Below are positions 38,695-48,245 of a stretch of DNA of 64,000 bases, in pieces; the stretch's first letter is position 1; each line of letters opens with the position of its first letter. Under the pieces are notes generated by a model. It saw only the letters and a program-made list of their open reading frames with translations, did no database searches and was not told the DNA's origin. A program made the position numbers and the translations under genes. The DNA is from Gordonia humi (GTDB lineage: Bacteria; Actinomycetota; Actinomycetes; Mycobacteriales; Mycobacteriaceae): NCBI RefSeq assembly GCF_014197435.1, contig NZ_JACIFP010000001.1, forward strand, positions 620,001 to 684,000, given 5' to 3'.

Positions 38695-40617
38695 GTGAGC
38701 GACTTCGATCCGCATTACCTCTCCGAGCGCTACGAGCTCGGCGAGACCCTCGGCTTCGGCGGCATGTCCGAAGTCCAGTACGCACGCGACCTCCTGCTGC
38801 ACCGCGACGTCGCGATCAAGGTGCTGCGCGCCGACCTGGCCCGAGACCCGTCGTTCTATCTGCGTTTCCGCCGGGAGGCCCAGAACGCCGCGAAACTGAC
38901 GCACCCGTCGATCGTCCAGGTCTTCGACACCGGTGAGGCCGACACTCCCGAGGGACCGCTGCCGTTCATCGTCATGGAGTACGTCGACGGCGACACCCTG
39001 CGCGACATCCTGCGCGCCAGCGAGTCCGGCGTCATCGCGCCCAAGCAGGCGATGACCTGGATGGCCGACGTCGCTGCGGCCATGGACTTCTCGCACCGCG
39101 CGAACATCGTGCACCGCGACATGAAACCCGCCAATGTGATGATCGACCGGACCGGCGCGGTGAAGGTGATGGACTTCGGCATCGCCCGCGCCATGGACGA
39201 CACGTCGGCCACCATGACGCAGACGTCCGCCGTGATGGGCACCGCCCAGTACCTGTCGCCGGAGCAGGCGCGAGGCATCAAGGTCGATCCGCGCAGCGAC
39301 ATCTACTCGATGGGCTGCGTACTGTTCGAGCTCGTCACCGGCGAGCCGCCGTTCACCGGCGACTCGCCCATCGCCGTGGCCCACCAGCACGTCCACGAGG
39401 ACCCGCGGCGTCCGTCGTCGATCCGCTCGGAGCTCACACCCGAACTCGACTCCATCGTCATGCAGGCGATGAGCAAGAACCCGGCCAACCGGTACCAGAC
39501 GGCGGCCGACTTCCGGTCCGACCTCATCAAGGTGCTCGCCGGCGGCAAGCCGTCCGCACCGATGCTCCTGACCGATCAGGAGCAGACCGATCTGATCGAG
39601 TCGACTCGGATGCCGGTGCGCAACGAGACGCTGCCGTCGCGCCGCAACAGCCATCGCCTCGCCGAGGTGATCGAGGACGACGGGCCGACCCCGATCCACC
39701 GACGCAAGGGCGTGCTCGTCGCCGTCGCACTGCTGCTGATCGCCGTGCTCGTCGGAGGGCTGTTCGCCTGGGCGCCGTGGTCCGGTGAGAAGACCCAGAT
39801 CGCCGTGCCCAAGGTGGCGGGCCTGACCGCCGACGCCGCCAAGGCCAATCTCCAGCAGGCCGGTTTCAGCGTCGAGGAGCGGCGCGAGGCCAGCGCGGAC
39901 ATCACCGAAGGACTCGCCACCCGGACCGTCCCCGGGGACGACGTGCCGACGCCGGAGGGCTCCGAGGTGACGCTGTACATCTCGTCCGGACCGCAGCGCG
40001 TCGCGATCCCCGACCTCCGGGGGAAGTCCGAATCCGATGCCCGGTCGCTGTTGGCGACGCGCGGCTTCAAGACCGTCAAGACCGAGAAGATCGAATCGAC
40101 GACGGCCCTCAAGGACAAGGTGGTCCGATCCACCCCGCAGACCAATGCGAACGTCGCCGTGACCAGCACCGTCGTCCTGTACATCGGTACCGGTCCCAGC
40201 GAGGTGACCCTGCCCGACCTCACAGGTCAGACCGAGGACGAGGCCACCACCGCGCTGCGCCAGCTCGGACTCGAGGTCGTCACCGTGCGCGCCGACTCCG
40301 ACCTTCCCGAAGGCCAGGTGGTCAACTCCTCCCCCGACGGCGGCACATCGGTCCGCGTGGGCAGCACGGTTCAGGTGATGATCTCGCGCGGCAACCAGTT
40401 CACCGTGCCCGATCTGAAGGGCAAGTCCACACGCCAGGCGCAGGACGCACTGGTGGAGGCCGGTTGGGATCCGAACACGCTCACCATTCGCGAACGCAAG
40501 GTCCCGCTCGGCAGCCGGGACGACGCCCGCGTCATATCGCAGACACCGCCCCCCGGAAGCAAGCTCCGCAAGAACGAATCGGTGACCGTCGTGGTCGGCA
40601 AGGCCTCACTGTTCTGA
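38695..40617 (+). CDS. pknB: PknB, PASTA-domain Ser/Thr protein kinase
   Basis: 640 residues from a GTG ten bases after pknA. The kinase domain (about 10-275) has VAIKVLRADLARDPSF, catalytic loop IVHRDMKPANVMI, DFGIARAMDDTSATMTQTSA (activation loop with Thr residues) and GTAQYLSPEQARG. One membrane helix (VLVAVALLLIAVLVGGLFAW, about residue 342) is followed by four PASTA repeats (VPKVAGLTADAAKANLQQAG; IPDLRGKSESDARSLLATRG; LPDLTGQTEDEATTALRQLG; VPDLKGKSTRQAQDALVEAG) that sense muropeptides or lipid II. Master kinase of wall growth. Confidence 0.97.
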   Translation: MSDFDPHYLSERYELGETLGFGGMSEVQYARDLLLHRDVAIKVLRADLARDPSFYLRFRREAQNAAKLTHPSIVQVFDTGEADTPEGPLPFIVMEYVDGDTLRDILRASESGVIAPKQAMTWMADVAAAMDFSHRANIVHRDMKPANVMIDRTGAVKVMDFGIARAMDDTSATMTQTSAVMGTAQYLSPEQARGIKVDPRSDIYSMGCVLFELVTGEPPFTGDSPIAVAHQHVHEDPRRPSSIRSELTPELDSIVMQAMSKNPANRYQTAADFRSDLIKVLAGGKPSAPMLLTDQEQTDLIESTRMPVRNETLPSRRNSHRLAEVIEDDGPTPIHRRKGVLVAVALLLIAVLVGGLFAWAPWSGEKTQIAVPKVAGLTADAAKANLQQAGFSVEERREASADITEGLATRTVPGDDVPTPEGSEVTLYISSGPQRVAIPDLRGKSESDARSLLATRGFKTVKTEKIESTTALKDKVVRSTPQTNANVAVTSTVVLYIGTGPSEVTLPDLTGQTEDEATTALRQLGLEVVTVRADSDLPEGQVVNSSPDGGTSVRVGSTVQVMISRGNQFTVPDLKGKSTRQAQDALVEAGWDPNTLTIRERKVPLGSRDDARVISQTPPPGSKLRKNESVTVVVGKASLF

Positions 40618-40659
40618 CCGCCCTTCGCCGGTCGAGCGGAGCCTTCCCGCCGACCGGTG

Positions 40660-41304
40660 TCAGGCGCCGAGCGCCCGAGCCATCTCGTTCTCGAGCCGCG
40701 ACACCAGTGCTTCGGGTACCTCGAAGCCGCAGACTCGCAGCCAATTGGCGAGCATGCGGTGTCCGCCTTGGGTCAGGACGCTCTCCGGGTGGAACTGGAC
40801 ACCGTGGATCGGCTCGTCCCGGTGCCGGAACGCCATCACGATGCCGGTGTCGGTGGTTCCGGTGACGACGAGTTCGTCGGGAATGGTCTCGGGCGACACC
40901 GTCAGCGAGTGGTATCGGGTCGCGACGAACGGGTCGGGCAGCCCCGCCAGGACACCGGTGCCGTCGTGGGTCACCATCGACGTCTTCCCGTGCAACAGTT
41001 CGGGCGCGCGGGTGACCGTCGCACCGAACACCTCGCCGATCGCCTGATGGCCGAGGCACACGCCGAGCAGCGGGGTCCCCGCGGTCGCCGCGATCGGAAT
41101 GATCGCCTCGGTGGCTCCCGCACGGTCCGGTGTGCCCGGCCCCGGGCTCAGCAGAACGCCGTCGAAATCGGCGACGACCGCGTCGAGGTCGGCGAGCTGA
41201 TCGTCGTCGTTCCGCCAGACGACGGCCTCGACTCCCAACTGTCCGAGATACTGGACCAGGTTGTAGACGAAGCTGTCGTAGTTGTCGATGACCAGGATGC
41301 GCAC
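40660..41304 (-). CDS. trpG: glutamine amidotransferase, anthranilate/aminodeoxychorismate synthase component II
   Basis: 214 residues. Class I amidotransferase with IDNYDSFVYNLVQYLGQLGV at the N-terminus, GVLLSPGPGTPDRAGA, nucleophile Cys in LLGVCLGHQAIGEVFGA, and the His-Glu pair in GVQFHPESVLTQGGHRMLAN. It releases ammonia from glutamine for a chorismate-using partner. The partner is not nearby, so trpG versus pabA cannot be decided; the position convergent with pknB matches the mycobacterial gene named trpG. Confidence 0.93.
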   Translation of the reverse strand: MRILVIDNYDSFVYNLVQYLGQLGVEAVVWRNDDDQLADLDAVVADFDGVLLSPGPGTPDRAGATEAIIPIAATAGTPLLGVCLGHQAIGEVFGATVTRAPELLHGKTSMVTHDGTGVLAGLPDPFVATRYHSLTVSPETIPDELVVTGTTDTGIVMAFRHRDEPIHGVQFHPESVLTQGGHRMLANWLRVCGFEVPEALVSRLENEMARALGA

Positions 41305-41359
41305 TCGTAAAGGTTATCGTTTTGGCTGCTGACCGTGCAGCTGGGATACCGTAGAGGGC

Positions 41360-41650
41360 ATGCCTAAGTCAAAAGTCCGGAAGAAGACCGACTACACGGT
41401 CAACAGTGCGAGCCGCACCCCGGTGAAGGTCAAAGCGGGACCGTCGGGCGTCCTCTATCAGTCCGTCATGTTCGGTCTCATGCTGATCGGTCTGCTGTGG
41501 CTGCTCGTCTACTATCTGGGCGCCACCCAGGACACTTTCGGTGCCGAGGGCAAGTTCCTGCACTGGATGTCCGAGTTGGGCCCGTGGAACATGCTGATCG
41601 GTTTCGGGATCATGGTGGTCGGTCTGCTCATGACGATGGGCTGGCGCTGA
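41360..41650 (+). CDS. crgA: CrgA, cell division protein
   Basis: 96 residues: [15 protein letters not shown] start, then two membrane helices ([20 protein letters not shown] and [20 protein letters not shown]), the exact CrgA layout. It helps assemble the divisome and recruits FtsI and FtsZ partners in actinobacteria. It is divergent from trpG with a 55-bp gap containing its promoter. It corresponds in place to the mycobacterial gene beside pknB-trpG. Confidence 0.95.
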   Translation: MPKSKVRKKTDYTVNSASRTPVKVKAGPSGVLYQSVMFGLMLIGLLWLLVYYLGATQDTFGAEGKFLHWMSELGPWNMLIGFGIMVVGLLMTMGWR

Positions 41651-41684
41651 CCGCCGGGGCTGTGCACACACCCGTGAACTACAT

Positions 41685-42158
41685 GTGTGTAATTCATCCC
41701 CAGTGTGGATAACTCCTGTGGACAACCCTGTTAACCCTGTGCACAAGACGTGGACGACCCCCGTCGCCGCGGGCGTGGTGCTGGTCGTCGGCGGCGTCGC
41801 TCTGATCGCCGCGGCCGCCGCCTCTTATGCCGATCCACCTGCGATGACGTTCATCGGCATCGCAGCTCTGATCGTTCTGGCGGTGGGTGCCGTGACACTG
41901 ATCCGGCGTCCGCGCCTGGTGTTGACAACGGGTCCGACACTGATTGTGAAGACTCTCCGCGGTCCCATGGAGTTGACGCCGGACGACATCGAGCGCGTCT
42001 CGATCTTGAAGACTCGCCGTCTGGCGGCACGTGGTCGTCAGCTGGTGATCGATCTTCCCGACGACAGGTTGCTGATCTTCGGCCGATGGGACCTCGGCGT
42101 CGACCCGACCGTCGTCGCCGGGGAACTGCGTACGGCCGGCTTTCGAGTCGACGACTGA
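41685..42158 (+). CDS. two-helix membrane protein with PH-like domain
   Basis: Up to 157 residues. Two adjacent helices (VAAGVVLVVGGVALIAAAAA and FIGIAALIVLAVGAVTLIRR) precede a small beta-rich PH-like (bPH6) domain: RLVLTTGPTLIVKTLRGPME, RVSILKTRRLAARGRQLVID. The start is uncertain: in-frame GTG codons near 41700-41745 would remove the unusual first 20 residues. Counterparts occupy the same place in mycobacteria; function unknown. Confidence 0.82.
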   Translation: MCNSSPVWITPVDNPVNPVHKTWTTPVAAGVVLVVGGVALIAAAAASYADPPAMTFIGIAALIVLAVGAVTLIRRPRLVLTTGPTLIVKTLRGPMELTPDDIERVSILKTRRLAARGRQLVIDLPDDRLLIFGRWDLGVDPTVVAGELRTAGFRVDD

Positions 42159-42249
42159 CCGCTTCTTCTCGCGGACGATATGTCTGCGCGGTTCCGACCC
42201 GAGACAGCGGTGGGTCCGGTCCGGACGTGCCGTACGCGATCCTCTTCTC

Positions 42250-43110
42250 TCACACGCTCACGCCGAGGCCGATGCCGGCACCGATCGCCAGGGCCACGAC
42301 GGCGAGTGCGATCAGCCCGTACCAGCCGATCCGGTCGACGGCGGCCTGGGTCCGCTTGTCCGGGGCCAGCACGACCGTCGGCAGCCAGATCACGGCGCCC
42401 GCGGACGCGGCACCGAAGACGAGGCCGCCGAGGTGCGCGAAGATCGAGATGTTCGGAACGGTGAACGAGAACACCAGGTTGATCACGATGACGACGACCA
42501 CCGTGGTGACCGGCGCCTTCATCTTCAGCAGGATCACCAGCAGGGCGCCCATCAGCCCGTAGATGGCTCCGGAGGCGCCCGCGGTCAGTGAGACCCCGGA
42601 TTGGAGCGCCATCACGGCCGCGCTGCCGCCGAGTAGCCCGACGAGGTAGATCGCCAGATAGCGGGCTCGGCCGAGGGCCCGCTCCAGGTCGGCGCCGATG
42701 ATGTACAGCGAGAACATGTTGATCGCCAGGTGCGGCAGGCTCTGGTGCAGGAAGCCGGACGTGAGCAGTCGCCAGTACTGGTTCTCGAAGCCCGCGCCGT
42801 TGACGAGCACCGTGTGCTGGTAGATCGAGGAGTAGCGCAGGTCGCTGCCGCCTGCCTGCAGCATGACACTCGCGAACACGACGACGTTGATCGCGATCAG
42901 CGTGTAGGTGACGACCGGCTGCATCGCCCGCCGCGCGACGGTCGGCGCGGGCGTCGTCGCACGCTGCGCCGCCTGTGCCTGCGCTACGCAGTCGACACAG
43001 TGCTGACCCACCGATGCGGGCCGTAGACACTCCGGACACGCCGACCGCCCGCACCGCGTGCAAGACAACGCGGTGGGGCGGTCGGGATGCCGGTAGCAGA
43101 CCTGACTCAA
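42250..43110 (-). CDS. rhomboid-family intramembrane serine protease with zinc ribbon
   Basis: About 286 residues from a TTG near 43110 (SQVCYRHPDRPTALSC); upstream sequence is Arg/Ser-rich and not protein-like. An N-terminal B-box-like zinc ribbon with CYRHP, CTRCGRSACPECLRPA and HCVDCV is followed by six to seven helices. The rhomboid dyad is visible as Ser in SLTAGASGAIYGLMGALLVI and His in IFAHLGGLVFGAASAG, with the Asn-containing HLAINMFSLYIIGADLE. It cleaves membrane proteins within the bilayer. The start is the least certain part. Confidence 0.9.
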   Translation of the reverse strand: MSQVCYRHPDRPTALSCTRCGRSACPECLRPASVGQHCVDCVAQAQAAQRATTPAPTVARRAMQPVVTYTLIAINVVVFASVMLQAGGSDLRYSSIYQHTVLVNGAGFENQYWRLLTSGFLHQSLPHLAINMFSLYIIGADLERALGRARYLAIYLVGLLGGSAAVMALQSGVSLTAGASGAIYGLMGALLVILLKMKAPVTTVVVVIVINLVFSFTVPNISIFAHLGGLVFGAASAGAVIWLPTVVLAPDKRTQAAVDRIGWYGLIALAVVALAIGAGIGLGVSV

Positions 43111-43129
43111 CAGGTGCTCCCGAGTTGTT

Positions 43130-43660
43130 TCAGGAGAGCTCGATGCTCTCGATGACGACGTCCTCCACCGGGCGGTCGCCCGGTGCGGTCTTGGTGTTGC
43201 CGATGGCGTCGACGACGGCCTGCGACGCTGCATCCTTGACCTCGCCGAAGATGGTGTGGCGACGGTTCAGGTGCGGGGTCGGCGCGACGGTGATGAAGAA
43301 CTGCGAGCCGTTGGTGCCCGGTCCGGCGTTGGCCATCGCGAGCAGGTACGGGCGGTCGAACTGCAGCTCGGGGTGGAACTCGTCCTCGAACTGGTAGCCG
43401 GGGCCGCCGCGGCCGGTGCCGGTCGGGTCGCCGCCCTGCAGCATGAAGCCCGCGATGACCCGGTGGAAGACCGCGCCGTCGTAGAACGGGCCGCTGGCCT
43501 CGCCCTTCGCGTTCTTGGTGGAGTAGTCCTTCGAGCCGTCGGCCAGACCGACGAAGTTCGCCACGGTCTTGGGCGCGTGGTTCGGGAAGAGTTCGATGAC
43601 GATGTCGCCGCGATTGGTGTGCAGGGTCGCGGTCTTGTTCTGCTCACTCACGATGTCCAT
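43130..43660 (-). CDS. ppiA: peptidyl-prolyl cis-trans isomerase, cyclophilin type
   Basis: 176 residues from MDIVSEQNKTATLHTNRGDI. The cyclophilin core shows FYDGAVFHRVIAGFMLQGGD (catalytic Arg), GRGGPGYQFEDEFHPEL, LAMANAGPGTNGSQFFITVA and LNRRHTIFGEVKD. Cytosolic, no signal peptide. It accelerates proline isomerisation during folding. Position beside the rhomboid and DUF4190 genes matches mycobacterial ppiA. Confidence 0.95.
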   Translation of the reverse strand: MDIVSEQNKTATLHTNRGDIVIELFPNHAPKTVANFVGLADGSKDYSTKNAKGEASGPFYDGAVFHRVIAGFMLQGGDPTGTGRGGPGYQFEDEFHPELQFDRPYLLAMANAGPGTNGSQFFITVAPTPHLNRRHTIFGEVKDAASQAVVDAIGNTKTAPGDRPVEDVVIESIELS

Positions 43661-43770
43661 ACAACCACGTTCCACCGACACCGCGCCCGGACTGTTCGCG
43701 ACGAGCGGACGTGCCGGGCGCCACGCGGCATCTGCTGGCGTCGGCCGGAATCACCTGGCAACCTGGAAGG

Positions 43771-43941
43771 ATGCCCAATAAACTTCTCGTGGCCGCCACC
43801 TCGGCGCTGCTGCTGGTGCTCGCGGCGATCGTCGTCGTGCTGCGTCGTGCACGCACCGAGCATCCGCCGGTCTCCCCCGTCGTTCCGCGTGTCGACACGC
43901 TCACGGTAGAGGCTGACTCCTCCTCGGCAGGTAGTTTGTAG
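43771..43941 (+). CDS. small single-helix membrane protein
   Basis: 56 residues from MPNKLLVAATSALLLVLAAI; the helix spans about residues 5-24, then a polar Pro/Glu tail ending ADSSSAGSL. A longer start at 43711 adds a non-family N-terminus, and GGAAGG precedes the chosen ATG. Two bases separate its stop from the next gene, so they are co-transcribed. Function unknown. Confidence 0.6.
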   Translation: MPNKLLVAATSALLLVLAAIVVVLRRARTEHPPVSPVVPRVDTLTVEADSSSAGSL

Positions 43942-43943
43942 GA

Positions 43944-44627
43944 GTGACCACCGACGATCCGCAGGGCGGCCTGCCCCGACCGCAGGGAGCGCCGCCGCAG
44001 CACGGCCCGCGCCCGACGGCGCCCGCACCCGGCGATTCCGGTTCGATGCCTCGGCACGGTGGACCGACGCCGACGCCGCGTTCTGGAGGTCCGGCACCGT
44101 CGCCGCAGCCCGGACGTCCCACCCGACCGCAGGCCCCCGGCGGCACTCCGCCGCCGCGGCCGGCGCCTGCTCCCGGACAGGGCACCACACCGCGGCCTTC
44201 GACACCGCGGGTTTCGACACCGCCGCAGTCGTCCGGTGCGCCGTCGCCGTCGCTCGCCTACTCCGCGGTTCCCGAACCGGGCCCGCTGGCGGGCGCCCGC
44301 ACTCCGCCGACCACGGCTTCCCCGACTCCTGCTCCCGCGGCGGCAGCCGCCCCCGATCCCTCTCCGAAGGAGCCGACTGTGGCCACGTCGACGCGCGGAG
44401 CCGCTTCGTCCGACACGGTGAACGTCCTCGCGATCGTGGCGCTCATCCTGTCCGCCGTCGGCATCCTGTCGCCGTTCGGCATCTGGCTGGGCTACCTCTC
44501 CCGCGGGCAGATCGACCGCGAGGGCGGCCTCGGGCGCGAGTTCGCGACCGCCGCGATCATCATCGGCTGGCTCTGGATCGCGTTCCTCGTCCTCGGCCTG
44601 ATCGCCTTCCTCTGGATCCTCACCTGA
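43944..44627 (+). CDS. Pro-rich membrane protein with DUF4190-like domain
   Basis: 227 residues, GTG start. The first two thirds are Pro/Gly/Ala/Thr-rich and disordered. The C-terminus holds two helices (VNVLAIVALILSAVGILSPF and ATAAIIIGWLWIAFLVLGLI) around YLSRGQIDREGGLGREFA, the DUF4190 pattern. A counterpart lies beside gyrA in mycobacteria. Probably a wall or division accessory protein; function not established. Confidence 0.85.
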   Translation: MTTDDPQGGLPRPQGAPPQHGPRPTAPAPGDSGSMPRHGGPTPTPRSGGPAPSPQPGRPTRPQAPGGTPPPRPAPAPGQGTTPRPSTPRVSTPPQSSGAPSPSLAYSAVPEPGPLAGARTPPTTASPTPAPAAAAAPDPSPKEPTVATSTRGAASSDTVNVLAIVALILSAVGILSPFGIWLGYLSRGQIDREGGLGREFATAAIIIGWLWIAFLVLGLIAFLWILT

Positions 44628-44637
44628 GAACCGGGCG

Positions 44638-45765
44638 TCAGCGCCCCACCTCCCGCGCGAAGAAGCGGTCGAACGCCGCCCACTGCGCCGCGTTCATATC
44701 GGTGTGTCCGCCGTTGCCGACCACCGTGGTGAACGGCACGCGGTTCACCGCGAAGTCGGCGACGAGCTTGGCGTGCAGCGGAGACGGGACCGTCGTGTCG
44801 AGCGTGTTGAGCAGCAGGAGGATCGGCGCGTCGTAGCCGTTGACCGGCACCGCCATGTAGCGATTCAGCGCCGCGGACATCCGCGGAGTGTTCAACGGCC
44901 GGGACAGCAGCGATCCGAAGGCCAGATTCTTCGGCAGGGTCGGTCCGTCGCAGGTCTTCCCGACCCGGTCGACGAGCGAGCGTCCGTACGGCGTCAGATA
45001 CGAGTTCACGTTCGCACCCGGATCGGCCACGCGGAGTCCGGCGAGGGTCGCCAGCAGGAATCCGTAGGAGTGGTCGATCGGGGCGGGCATCGCGGGAACG
45101 TACGGGCCGAGCAGCGGCATGATCTTCTCGACGTCCGACTCGGGATCGATCGCGACCGCGCCCCGGAAGTCGGTGCGCGGGCCGTAGGTCTGCTGGCGGT
45201 GGGCGGTCGCGAGGGCGGCCTGCCCGCCCTGCGAGTCGCCGGTCACCGCCCACCGGTCCGACAACGTCGGCTCCACGGTGTGAGCCGCGGTCAGGAGATC
45301 GATCGTCGCCGCGGATTCGCTGCGTTTGTCGAGGTACGGATGCACACCCACGTCGTCATGGCCGAGTCCGACGTAGTCGGGCGCGACCACCGCGTAGCCG
45401 TGCTCCACCAGTCGAGTGATGTAGACGTTGGGCTCGGCATCGATGAAACTCTGCCCGCCGCAACCAGTTCCGTATCCCGATGTGCCGTGCGTGTAGGCGA
45501 CGACGGGCCAGCCGCCCTTCGGTGCCGTACCGGACGGAACGATCAGGGCTCCGCTCGCCCGCACCGGCCTCCCGCGCGCGTCCTGCGTCCAATAGTCGAC
45601 GGCACGCCCGTTCGACAGACCACGCCAGCCGTCGGGGCGGGCGGTCACCGAGATCGCGGTGCCGTGGTCGTCGCCGACCGCCGACGCGACCGGCGCCGAC
45701 ACCACGGGAGCCGCCAGCGCGATCGCGACAGCCGACCCGACGAGACTTCGACGAATAGTGAACAC
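44638..45765 (-). CDS. secreted lipase/alpha-beta hydrolase
   Basis: 375 residues from a GTG (FTIRRSLVGSAVAIALAAPV) preceded by AGGAGG; the frame to 45816 lacks a site. Signal peptide ending near VASAVGDD. Motifs: GWPVVAYTHGTSGYGTGCGG, YAVVAPDYVGLGHDDVGVHP, nucleophile elbow WAVTGDSQGGQAALATAHRQ, and His in VVGNGGHTDMNAAQW. It resembles secretory lipases/esterases of Mycobacteriales. The gene is convergent with the DUF4190 gene; the order differs here from the mycobacterial gyrA side. Confidence 0.87.
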   Translation of the reverse strand: MFTIRRSLVGSAVAIALAAPVVSAPVASAVGDDHGTAISVTARPDGWRGLSNGRAVDYWTQDARGRPVRASGALIVPSGTAPKGGWPVVAYTHGTSGYGTGCGGQSFIDAEPNVYITRLVEHGYAVVAPDYVGLGHDDVGVHPYLDKRSESAATIDLLTAAHTVEPTLSDRWAVTGDSQGGQAALATAHRQQTYGPRTDFRGAVAIDPESDVEKIMPLLGPYVPAMPAPIDHSYGFLLATLAGLRVADPGANVNSYLTPYGRSLVDRVGKTCDGPTLPKNLAFGSLLSRPLNTPRMSAALNRYMAVPVNGYDAPILLLLNTLDTTVPSPLHAKLVADFAVNRVPFTTVVGNGGHTDMNAAQWAAFDRFFAREVGR

Positions 45766-45779
45766 TGATCGACCTCCTG

Positions 45780-45823
45780 GTGAACCGTACGGATGACAGT
45801 ACGCCGTCGCCCGCACGGTTCAC
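45780..45823. promoter_or_regulatory. 9-bp inverted repeat between phoX and the lipase
   Basis: GTGAACCGT (45780-45788) and ACGGTTCAC (45815-45823) are perfectly complementary with a 26-base spacer. It lies 15 bases above the lipase start and 11 past the phoX stop. It could be an operator for the lipase or a weak terminator for phoX. Confidence 0.45.
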
Positions 45824-45833
45824 CGGAAGACGA

Positions 45834-47888
45834 TCAGACGCCGATCTGCCCGCCGCCGGAGCGCCACACCGCGACGACCGCCGGGCGCGGCTGCGAGTCG
45901 CCGCCGTCCGGCCAGTGCGAGGCGGGCTTGTCGGGGGTGGCGTCGTCGTCCTCTCCCGGATGCTGGACGCAGACGATCACACGCTTGTCCTGAATGATCG
46001 GACCGCAGGTCTCGGCCTTGGCCGGAACGGTCAGGAACTGCTTGGTCTCACCGCGGCGGTCGCCCTCGAGGGCGACGGCGAACAGTCCGTCGTTGCTCTC
46101 GAGTGCGTTGCCGTCGGTGGAGATCCACAGGTTGCCGTGCGGGTCGAACGCGACGTTGTCCGGGCACGAGATCGGGCTGACCTGGCTCTTGTCGAAGCCG
46201 CCGAAGTAGGTGTCGGCCGCTTTCGGATCGCCGCAGACCAGGAGCAGATCCCAGGTGAACGACTCGCCCGCGTGGTCGTCGGTCATCTCGAGGATCTGAC
46301 CGTTCTTGTTCTCCTTACGCGGGTTGGCCGCGGTCGGGCCCTCCTCGCCGTCGACACCGCGGTCGTCGTTGTTGGTCAGTGCGCAGTACACCTTGCCGGT
46401 CACGGGGTGCGGCTCGATGTCCTCGGGGCGGTCCATCTTGGTGGCGCCCGCCTTGTCCGCGGCCTCCCGGGTGAAGACGGCGACCTCGGCCGCGGTCATG
46501 CCCTTGATATGGGAGACGGCCGAACCGTCGGCGTTCGTGGTGAGCAGTTTGTGCCAGGTACCGCTGCCCGCCGCGTCGTCGGTGGTGACCGGCTTGTCAC
46601 TGGAGAACGACGCGACATACAGGGTTCCCTCGGTGAGGATTCCCATGTTGGCGCGCTTGTCGCCCTCTTTGATCTTACGGCTGGAGACGAACTTGTAGAT
46701 GTACTCGAACTTCTCGTCGTCGCCGGTGTACGCGACGACGGTCCCCGCCTGCGGACCTTCCTTCACGACGTGGATGGTCGCCGACTCGTGTTTGAGACGA
46801 CCGAGAGCCGAGTGCTTGAGCGGCGTCGACTGCGGGTCGGTCGGGTCCACCTCGACGACGTAGCCGAAGCGGTTGGCCTCGTTGGGCTCCTGTGCGAGGT
46901 CGAAGCGGGTCTCGTACTGGCCCCACTGGTGATAGTCGGCGTCGTCGTCGAAACCGTAGCGTTCGAGGTGGCCCGCGGCCGCCTTGTCGGTCACCTTGCT
47001 CGCGTTGGAGAAGTAGTTGTTGTAGTTCTCCTCGCCCGAGAGCATGGTGCCCCACGGGGTGAGACCGCCCGAGCAGTTCGCGATGGTGCCCGCGATCGTG
47101 TTGCCCGACCGATCGGCGGACGTCTTGACCAGATCAGTCCCCGCGGCCGGACCGGTCAGCCGGAACGGGGTGCTCGCGGTGATGCGACGGTTGCGGGATC
47201 CGACGACCGGTGTCAGCGATCCGTCTTTGTCCGATTCGGTGACCTCGAGGACGGTGATGCCGTGCGCGGCCATCGATGTCCGCGCCTGCTCCTCGGTGGG
47301 CTTCTTCTCGACGAAGCCCCGGAACATGTGTGCTTCGGTGGTGTACTCCTGGTTCACCACCAGGTAGTAGTGCCCGGGCTGTCCGTCGATCGGGATGAGG
47401 CCGGCGAAATCGTTGTTGAAGCCGAACTGCTTCGACTGCGCGTCGGCGGTCTGGTTCTCGAAGTCGAACTCGGGTGCGCCGGGCAGAACCGGATCGCCCC
47501 ACGCGATGACGACCTTCTGCTCGTAGCCGTCGGGGATCACGACGGCGTCCTCGGTGTTCGGCTTCACGATGTCGAACTTCATGCCGTCCACGGGTCCGCC
47601 GCTCGCCGCACCGGACGACGGCGCCCCGCTCGACGACGCTCCGTCGTCACCGCAGGCGGCCAGCAGCGACGTGGCGCCGACGGCCAGGACGGCGCCCGCA
47701 CCGCCCCGCAGAATCGTCCGTCGCGACAGCGCTGCGCGCGCCACGTCCCGGAAGTAGGCGTTGTCGCTCTTGTTGCCCGGCTCATGCCAGCAGGCCTCAC
47801 CGCACTTGTACTTGCACGTGATGCGAGCGCGGGCGGAACGACCGACGTCGTCGCCGCCGGTTGTGAACAACTGCAGAGGGATTCGCAT
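45834..47888 (-). CDS. phoX: PhoX-family alkaline phosphatase (Tat-exported)
   Basis: 684 residues. A cytosol-side N-terminus with CKYKCGEACWHEP, usual in actinobacterial members, precedes a Tat signal SRRTILRGGAGAVLAVGATS and lipobox-like LLAACGDD (about residues 55-85). The DUF839 domain contains CSGGLTPWGTMLSGEENYNN, KMDRPEDIEPHPVTGKVYCA, ALTNNDDRG and CPDNVAFDPHGNLWISTDGN, typical PhoX calcium/iron-binding segments. It liberates phosphate from organic esters outside the membrane. Likely phosphate-regulated in the family; no Pho box was identified here. Confidence 0.92.
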   Translation of the reverse strand: MRIPLQLFTTGGDDVGRSARARITCKYKCGEACWHEPGNKSDNAYFRDVARAALSRRTILRGGAGAVLAVGATSLLAACGDDGASSSGAPSSGAASGGPVDGMKFDIVKPNTEDAVVIPDGYEQKVVIAWGDPVLPGAPEFDFENQTADAQSKQFGFNNDFAGLIPIDGQPGHYYLVVNQEYTTEAHMFRGFVEKKPTEEQARTSMAAHGITVLEVTESDKDGSLTPVVGSRNRRITASTPFRLTGPAAGTDLVKTSADRSGNTIAGTIANCSGGLTPWGTMLSGEENYNNYFSNASKVTDKAAAGHLERYGFDDDADYHQWGQYETRFDLAQEPNEANRFGYVVEVDPTDPQSTPLKHSALGRLKHESATIHVVKEGPQAGTVVAYTGDDEKFEYIYKFVSSRKIKEGDKRANMGILTEGTLYVASFSSDKPVTTDDAAGSGTWHKLLTTNADGSAVSHIKGMTAAEVAVFTREAADKAGATKMDRPEDIEPHPVTGKVYCALTNNDDRGVDGEEGPTAANPRKENKNGQILEMTDDHAGESFTWDLLLVCGDPKAADTYFGGFDKSQVSPISCPDNVAFDPHGNLWISTDGNALESNDGLFAVALEGDRRGETKQFLTVPAKAETCGPIIQDKRVIVCVQHPGEDDDATPDKPASHWPDGGDSQPRPAVVAVWRSGGGQIGV

Positions 47889-48245
47889 GAGATCGCCTTC
47901 GATGTAGGTGTCTTCTCCGCATTGGGCAGTACGCGGATTCCCGAGTGACCCTATGGAGGTCGATACACGGTTTGTCGTCCATCGAATGAATGACAGACGA
48001 ACAGGTCTCTACTCGGAGGAGGACACCACCGCGTGTCGACGACGACGCGCCGCAGCGGCGTCCCGCGCCAACGACAGAATCCCTCTCCCACGACGCGGTG
48101 AGTACGTCGTGGAAGAGGGATTTCGCGGGAGGGCACCGTACCGCAGGCCATGTGGATCACGGATGCAGCGAGCAGTCGCCGGACGCATCCATGCCGTAGA
48201 AGGCCGAGGGCGTGATCGTCGGCGCCCGTCAGACGCGTGCGCGCA
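47889..48245. other. intergenic region with a strong hairpin
   Basis: No gene seen. At 48078-48122 AATCCCTCT and AGAGGGATT, extended inward by CACGACG / CGTCGTG, form a long stem. It lies about 125 bases past the stop of the siderophore-binding gene and probably terminates its transcript, although no T-run follows. Confidence 0.5.

Noticed and set aside
45780..47948. 722-codon plus-strand frame across phoX
   Set aside because: It is antisense to a clear PhoX protein with Tat signal and conserved motifs; high-GC codon bias makes such shadows common.
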